From the NCBI RefSeq assembly GCF_900113645.1, contig NZ_FOQC01000012.1:1-57136 (forward strand): a stretch of 57,136 nucleotides of DNA. The letters are read 5' to 3'. This DNA is from Trichococcus flocculiformis (GTDB lineage: Bacteria > Bacillota > Bacilli > Lactobacillales > Aerococcaceae). The notes under the pieces were generated by a model. That model saw only the letters and a program-made list of their open reading frames with translations, was not told the origin of the DNA and searched no databases. Shown piece by piece: positions 53,407 through 57,136 of this stretch (position 1 is the first letter of the stretch; each line of letters begins with the position of its first letter). The position numbers were made by a program, and so were the translations under genes.

Positions 53407-53808
53407 ATGCTGATGATCGAATACATCGACTCTAACTCCGGTGAACGGTGCCTTCGCAGGAAATCGGTCAACATTCCGCTGGGATCATCCGATGAACGCA
53501 GCCTCGCCGAAGTTTCGGCTGGAAGTTACCGAAGAACTTCGGTGAGTGTGCGCCTCACCGGAGCAGCGCACTCGCATGGATTGCTATTTTTCGTAAAAAT
53601 TATCATCTGTAAAAATAAAAAAATCCTTGCAATGGAATGTGTCCATTGCAAGGATTTTTTGATGATTTATTTTGCGCGTACATCTTTCATGGCATCCAGA
53701 ACGGCCACATCTTCCGGCGAAATGTTAAAGTCAAGCTGCGCATTCTCGATGATGCGCGCTTCGTGCGTGGACTTCGGTAAAGGCAAGGTATCCTTCTCCA
53801 AGCAGTAA
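53407..53808 (+). CDS. Possible small protein, unrecognised
   Basis: ATG preceded by an excellent site (TTAGGGGGAAGAAGT). The frame gives MLMIEYIDSNSGERCLRRKS and continues for 133 codons, but from about codon 70 it passes through the terminator and then antisense to the aldo/keto reductase gene. The early part also coincides with a cluster of hairpins. It may be a short real gene, a decayed one interrupted by an inserted element, or the leader of a small RNA. Confidence 0.25.
   Translation: MLMIEYIDSNSGERCLRRKSVNIPLGSSDERSLAEVSAGSYRRTSVSVRLTGAAHSHGLLFFVKIIICKNKKILAMECVHCKDFLMIYFARTSFMASRTATSSGEMLKSSCAFSMMRASCVDFGKGKVSFSKQ
53435..53570 (+). repeat. GC-rich hairpin cluster bounded by CTCCGGTGA/TCACCGGAG
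   Basis: Nine-base arms CTCCGGTGA and TCACCGGAG, about 118 bases apart, enclose GCCGAA-gt-TTCGGC and ACCGAA-gaac-TTCGGT. The left end resembles the hairpin at 25141-25178. It is richer in G+C than its surroundings. It could be a small mobile element or a structured RNA ending at the next terminator. Confidence 0.45.
53617..53660. terminator. Bidirectional terminator before the aldo/keto reductase gene
   Basis: A 19-base perfect stem AAAAAATCCTTGCAATGGA with its complement, loop ATGTG. Confidence 0.9.
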
Positions 53809-54485
53809 CGGATGGATAATTGCGCCGACGTCACGCCGTATTTTTCAGCCATCTGCTTGATTTCCGGGCTATCCAGAATCGCACCTGTAGCTAAAGGTGA
53901 ATAGGCTTCGACAACGATTTTGTGTGTTTGACAGAAAGCGAGCAGTCCTTTTTGGTCGCGGCCGATGTAGAAAGGAATCTGATTCGCCATCGGGACGATG
54001 TCGCAATTGTCCAGGATCGCTTGCAAGTCTTTGATGGAGAAGTTCGAAACCCCGATTGCGCGGATCCGGCCTTCGTCATAGAGCTGTTCCATGGCTTTCC
54101 AAACTTGGATGTTGCCTTCGGTGCAATCCTTGCCGATCTCATCCCATGGCCATGGCGCATGGATTAAGTAAAGATCTAAGTAATCCAAGCCAAGATTATT
54201 CATGGTTTCTTCAAAGTGCTGCAAGGCGCCGTCGAAATCTTTTACTTGCGCAGGCAGCTTGCTGGTCACGAACACTTCTTCGCGGGCAATGCCGAAGTCG
54301 CGGATCGCTTTTCCGACATTTTCCTCATTGTGATAAGCATGCGCCGTATCGATGTGCGTATAGCCATTCTTCAAAGCCATCGTCACCGCTGCGTAGGCTT
54401 CTTCGTTAGGGATTTGCCATGTCCCGAAACCGATGGAGGGAATCGTCACACCATTATAAAAAGTGAATACATCTTTGTTTGCCAT
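53667..54485 (-). CDS. Aldo/keto reductase
   Basis: A 272-residue NAD(P)H-dependent reductase with a TIM barrel. The catalytic tetrad D46, Y51, K76 and H109 is complete (HIDTAHAYHNEENVG, TSKLPAQV, LDLYLIHAPWP). GVSNFSIKDLQAIL and LPKSTHEARIIENAQLDF form the cofactor site. It resembles the bacterial YvgN/2,5-diketogluconate reductase group; substrates are usually broad (methylglyoxal, keto sugars). A cre-like site lies just upstream of the ATG (AACAGGAGGTTATTG as ribosome binding site), so catabolite control is likely. Confidence 0.92.
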   Translation of the reverse strand: MANKDVFTFYNGVTIPSIGFGTWQIPNEEAYAAVTMALKNGYTHIDTAHAYHNEENVGKAIRDFGIAREEVFVTSKLPAQVKDFDGALQHFEETMNNLGLDYLDLYLIHAPWPWDEIGKDCTEGNIQVWKAMEQLYDEGRIRAIGVSNFSIKDLQAILDNCDIVPMANQIPFYIGRDQKGLLAFCQTHKIVVEAYSPLATGAILDSPEIKQMAEKYGVTSAQLSIRYCLEKDTLPLPKSTHEARIIENAQLDFNISPEDVAVLDAMKDVRAK

Positions 54486-54501
54486 TCAATAACCTCCTGT
54501 T

Positions 54502-54516
54502 ATGATAACGTTTACT
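54502..54516 (-). promoter_or_regulatory. cre-like site upstream of the aldo/keto reductase gene
   Basis: ATGATAACGTTTACT matches the cre consensus at 14 of 15 positions. A weaker one (TTGATAACGCTTTTA, 13 of 15) lies at 54689-54703 before the M20 gene. Confidence 0.55.
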
Positions 54517-54759
54517 ATTATTCAGTTTAGAGCAGTCAGCGGCAGATGTAAAAGGATATAGCTCGAAAATTCAAAATAGCTTAGAAATGGATAGGGGATA
54601 CGGAAGAATTATTCCGGAATTTGTCTGCAAATATGCGATTGGATCTGGTTTCGTCATGTATGGCGACAATCGATGTCAGGGTTAATTTGATAACGCTTTT
54701 AAAAAACGGTATATTTTAGACAGGAGTGAATGTTATAATTTCGCCAAGGGGGAATGGCC

Positions 54760-55896
54760 ATGAGCTTTGATAGGAATCAGTATTTACGTGAATTGGAGAC
54801 GATCGTCAATATCGACAGTGGCAGCAGAAATCCTGCGGGTACACGGGAAGTGGCGGCGTTTTTGGAAGAGAAATATAGACAGCAAGGTTTTCTGACCGAG
54901 CTGGTTTCGGTCGGTCCGGAGGTGGGGCCGGTATTGGTGGCGACGAATGCTCAAGACGAACCCATCGATCTGCTCTTCATCGGCCACACTGATACTGTGT
55001 TCCTGGATGGCGAAGCGAGCAGACGGCCTTTCAAGATAGAAGGAGAGCGGCTTTATGGGCCTGGCGTCTATGACATGAAAGGCTGCAGCCTGTTGACGGC
55101 CTATCTGCTTGAAAACTTGCCTGGAAAACTGAAGCAAAGCCTCAACATCTGTGTGATCCACAATCCGGATGAGGAAATCAGTTCCTTTTATTCCCGGGAA
55201 GTGATCATCGAGAAAGCCAAAATGTCCAAGTTCGCCTTCGTCATGGAGCCGAGTTCAGCGGACGGTTCGATGATCAAGGAAAGGAAAGGCATCGAAAAAC
55301 TGAAGATCCATTTCAAGGGCCGGCCCTCCCACGCCGGCGACGCTCCCCAGGAAGGGCGCAGCGCCATCAACGAACTGGCTCATTGGATCGTTCGCATGAA
55401 TACTTTGATTGATTACGATGCCGGTGTGTCTGTCAATGCGGGCACAATCCAAGGCGGCAGCGTACCGAATGTCGTCCCCGAGCACGCCCAGATGGAATTG
55501 GACTACCGTTACTCAAATCCCGCAGACGTCACGGCCTTCTTTGATATGTTGGAGGAATTGCAGAGTCATGCAACCGAAATGGAGATCGGCATCAACATCG
55601 AAGTCATCGGCAAGCGTCCGCCTATGGTCGATGTGCCGGGAGCGAAAGCGTTGCGGAGCGTCTTCGAGGATGTCGGCAAGCAAATTGACACGTTCGTTTC
55701 GTTCAAGAAATCGGGAGGCGTATCCGACGCCAACTTCACAACCAGTGTCGGTGTTCCGACGGTCTGCAGCATCGGTCTGATCGGCGGCGCTTTCCATACC
55801 GATCACGAATATGTGGAGCTGGATTCCATTGTGCAACGCTTGGATCTTTTGACGGCAGTCATAGCAGAAATGAGCCGGCGGAAAATGTTCTGCTAA
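54760..55896 (+). CDS. M20-family metallopeptidase
   Basis: A 378-residue zinc peptidase of the M20 family (carboxypeptidase G2/ArgE-like). Metal ligands and catalytic residues are in order: GHTDTVF, GPGVYDMKGC, NPDEEISS with the catalytic Glu, VMEPSS and GGAFHTDHEYVEL. The dimerisation domain contains GRPSHAGDAPQEGRSAI with its His. I chose ATG 54760 behind AAGGGGGAATGGCC; an ATG six bases upstream lies within that site. No signal peptide, so cytosolic. Probable substrates are N-acyl amino acids or small peptides. Not linked in an operon. Confidence 0.9.
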   Translation: MSFDRNQYLRELETIVNIDSGSRNPAGTREVAAFLEEKYRQQGFLTELVSVGPEVGPVLVATNAQDEPIDLLFIGHTDTVFLDGEASRRPFKIEGERLYGPGVYDMKGCSLLTAYLLENLPGKLKQSLNICVIHNPDEEISSFYSREVIIEKAKMSKFAFVMEPSSADGSMIKERKGIEKLKIHFKGRPSHAGDAPQEGRSAINELAHWIVRMNTLIDYDAGVSVNAGTIQGGSVPNVVPEHAQMELDYRYSNPADVTAFFDMLEELQSHATEMEIGINIEVIGKRPPMVDVPGAKALRSVFEDVGKQIDTFVSFKKSGGVSDANFTTSVGVPTVCSIGLIGGAFHTDHEYVELDSIVQRLDLLTAVIAEMSRRKMFC

Positions 55897-55956
55897 AGTA
55901 CAGATCGTCTTTCCATTATGTGAGCCGCAACGATTCAGACAAGATAAACTATAAAT

Positions 55957-56008
55957 AAAACAGCAACGCGAGGGTCCTTTTTCGGTCCTCTGCGTTGCTG
56001 TTTTTTTG
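55957..56008 (+). terminator. Terminator after the M20 gene
   Basis: AAACAGCAACGC...GCGTTGCTGTTT with an inner AGG/CCT pair, T7 run. Confidence 0.85.
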
Positions 56009-56192
56009 GATGGGGCAGTGTTCCGCGGCGGAAATACTTGCTGAAGCACACCGGAAGAACAGCACTTTTGTTGTCCCAGATGCGATAATAAAGGTATAGG
56101 ATTTCAGGCGTAGATACCGATTTGCGTAGACTACAGGCCGAGCAAATGAGTGATTGGATGTTTCTGGGGGATTAAGCAGAAGGGGTGGTAAC

Positions 56193-56690
56193 ATGGTGAA
56201 AATTGGTGAGAAGACAGTTGTGTCCGTAACGTGCCAAGATGTTATTCTGCAATTAGCTGAGCAGTATTGTTCTGAAGGGGAGTACCTTCATTTCGGGATG
56301 AAAGAGAATCCGAAAAAATATGTATTGGTGACCGATGAAAAAATATATCTGATCAAATCCAAAGCCAAGGCTGAGGACAAGCATAAAGAGGATGTGTTCA
56401 GCATCCAGTACACGCAGATGCGAAAAGAGGAATTAAGGATGAAATTTGATGGCTGGTTTGTGGAAATGTCCACCCACTCCGCCGCAAAAAAAGAGCCTCA
56501 CTTTCATGTCGTTCTGGACAAAATCCAAGGCTTGCATCCGGGTGAAAAAGAGAACTCCTCAACAAATTCGCAACCCGTTTTGCCGGATTATCTGGATGCG
56601 GAGATCAACTGCTTAAAAGAAATATTGGCGGAAGGCCTCATCACGCCGGAAGAATACGAGAGCGTGAAGGACAGACTTTCAGAAATGTAA
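56193..56690 (+). CDS. Hypothetical protein with PH-like N-terminus and SHOCT C-terminus
   Basis: A 165-residue soluble protein. The C-terminal 27 residues (LKEILAEGLITPEEYESVKDRLSEM) are a SHOCT helix pair, a short oligomerisation or targeting domain. The rest, with LHFGMKENPKKYVLVTDEKIYLIKS and a later VVLDKIQGL, looks like a bacterial PH-like beta domain. Between them is a Ser/Asn-rich linker. I chose ATG 56193 behind AGAAGGGGTGGTAAC; the frame is open 39 bases further up without such a site. The function is unknown. Confidence 0.75.
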   Translation: MVKIGEKTVVSVTCQDVILQLAEQYCSEGEYLHFGMKENPKKYVLVTDEKIYLIKSKAKAEDKHKEDVFSIQYTQMRKEELRMKFDGWFVEMSTHSAAKKEPHFHVVLDKIQGLHPGEKENSSTNSQPVLPDYLDAEINCLKEILAEGLITPEEYESVKDRLSEM

Positions 56691-56735
56691 TCATGCAGTA
56701 GGTTCCGCGGAGTCGCGATACAGAATATAATAAGA

Positions 56736-56773
56736 AAAACCATGGAGCTGCCTCGAGGCAGCTCCATGGTTTT
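56736..56773. terminator. Perfect 38-base palindrome, terminator of the PH/SHOCT gene
   Basis: AAAACCATGGAGCTGCCTC and its exact complement. Its outer AAAACCATGG is repeated in the next hairpin, 50 bases on. Confidence 0.8.
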
Positions 56774-56787
56774 CTTGTGGAATTGAA

Positions 56788-56810
56788 AACCATGGGCTAG
56801 GCCCATGGTT
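56788..56810 (+). repeat. Hairpin near the left end of the IS200-type element
   Basis: AACCATGGGC-tag-GCCCATGGTT, a 10-base perfect stem about 100 bases before the transposase start. IS200/IS605 elements carry subterminal hairpins recognised by TnpA, and this is the best candidate. The similarity of its outer arm to the preceding terminator may mean insertion next to that hairpin. Confidence 0.55.
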
Positions 56811-56857
56811 CCGGAGAGCTTCCAGCGGTGTATTAAAAAATCCTCGCTAAGTGCTAG

Positions 56858-56884
56858 AATATATTTGGTTCGCCAACCAATATT
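56858..56884 (+). promoter_or_regulatory. Hairpin in the transposase 5' leader
   Basis: AATAT-att-TGGTT pairs with AACCAATATT, ending 10 bases before the TTAGGAGG ribosome binding site. IS200 leaders use such stems to limit transposase expression; that role here is inference. Confidence 0.45.
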
Positions 56885-56907
56885 CATGACTTAGGAGGAT
56901 TCTTTAT

Positions 56908-57136
56908 ATGTCTCAAGACAAAAATAGTTTAGCACATACCATTTGGAATTGTAAGCATCACATAGTTTTTGCGCCCAAATACCGGAGGCAAGCAATTTAC
57001 GGAAAGATAAAACAAGATATAGGAGTCATACTTCGGCAGTTATGCGAAAGAAAAGGTGTAGAAATAATCGAAGCGACCGCCTGTGTGGATCACATCCACA
57101 TGTTGGTAAGCATACCGCCCAAGATAAATGTTTCAT
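56908..57136 (+). CDS. tnpA: IS200/IS605-family transposase TnpA (Y1), 3'-truncated by the window edge
   Basis: The first 76 codons of a single-strand transposase that cuts and pastes its element at hairpin ends. The N-terminal part HTIWNCKHHIVFAPKYRRQAIYG is the IS200-group signature and the HUH metal motif appears as H-I-H in ACVDHIHMLVSIPPK. The catalytic Tyr lies beyond the window. RBS TTAGGAGGATTC. Whether a tnpB gene follows cannot be seen; the IS200-type TnpA more often travels alone. Confidence 0.93.
   Translation, partial: MSQDKNSLAHTIWNCKHHIVFAPKYRRQAIYGKIKQDIGVILRQLCERKGVEIIEATACVDHIHMLVSIPPKINVS

Overview
The window is a chromosomal stretch of a low-to-moderate G+C Gram-positive bacterium. 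T-box leaders, a PyrR-type attenuator, a yybP-ykoY leader, CcpA cre sites, AGGAGG ribosome binding sites and strong intrinsic terminators all point to Bacillota. The gene set (LmrCD-type exporter pair, GPH sugar symporters, YugP, Mn/Ca P-type ATPase under a yybP-ykoY leader) fits Lactobacillales, perhaps a Carnobacteriaceae member such as Trichococcus. The genus is inference. No rRNA, tRNA or CRISPR array was seen.

Layout. 1-1012: 3' part of an IS4-family element. 1224-7124: rsuA, a YjbR-like gene, then a MarR regulator with a His-rich tail driving a heterodimeric ABC exporter. 7125-8015: a long non-coding stretch holding a modular, RNA-like dispersed element, a terminator and a cre site. 8016-12078: an AT-richer catabolic block with two GPH symporters (the first frameshifted by a GATC duplication) and a creatininase-family gene. 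12151-19396: amino-acid biosynthesis under T-boxes, namely metY (Met codon) and trpDCFBA (Trp codon; no trpE or trpG here). 19465-29246: housekeeping genes (phosphoglycerate mutase, NRDE protein, lipoprotein plus Ca/Na antiporter, AI-2E family permease, PduO-type adenosyltransferase, NAD(P)HX repair enzyme, U32 tRNA-hydroxylation pair). 29267-38112: yybP-ykoY leader and P-type ATPase, an MFS protein, a serine hydrolase, a PyrR-type leader with uracil permease, and a Met T-box with a MetE-like methyltransferase.

38179-44360 is a metalloid-resistance island: arsR1-trx1, arsP-like permease-trx2, an arsD-like gene, and arsR2-acr3-CoA-disulfide reductase/rhodanese. All four units carry an ATAGA/TCTAT inverted repeat at or near the promoter, so they probably form one ArsR regulon. 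The ArsD-like protein has Ser at exactly the three positions of the As(III)-binding Cys of classical ArsD and a new C-terminal tail with 12 Cys and many His.

44444-56690 holds a MalY/PatB lyase, YugP, a TetR regulator, a second copy of the dispersed element, an MFS transporter, a ROK regulator, a TauE/SafE permease, a DUF1576 membrane protein with an internal duplication, an aldo/keto reductase, an M20 peptidase and a PH-like/SHOCT protein. The window ends inside an IS200-type transposase gene.

The strongest candidates for something undescribed are the modular 3'UTR element at 7125-7580 and 47600-47800, whose repeated modules differ by compensatory base changes, and the Cys-relocated ArsD variant in its four-unit regulon.
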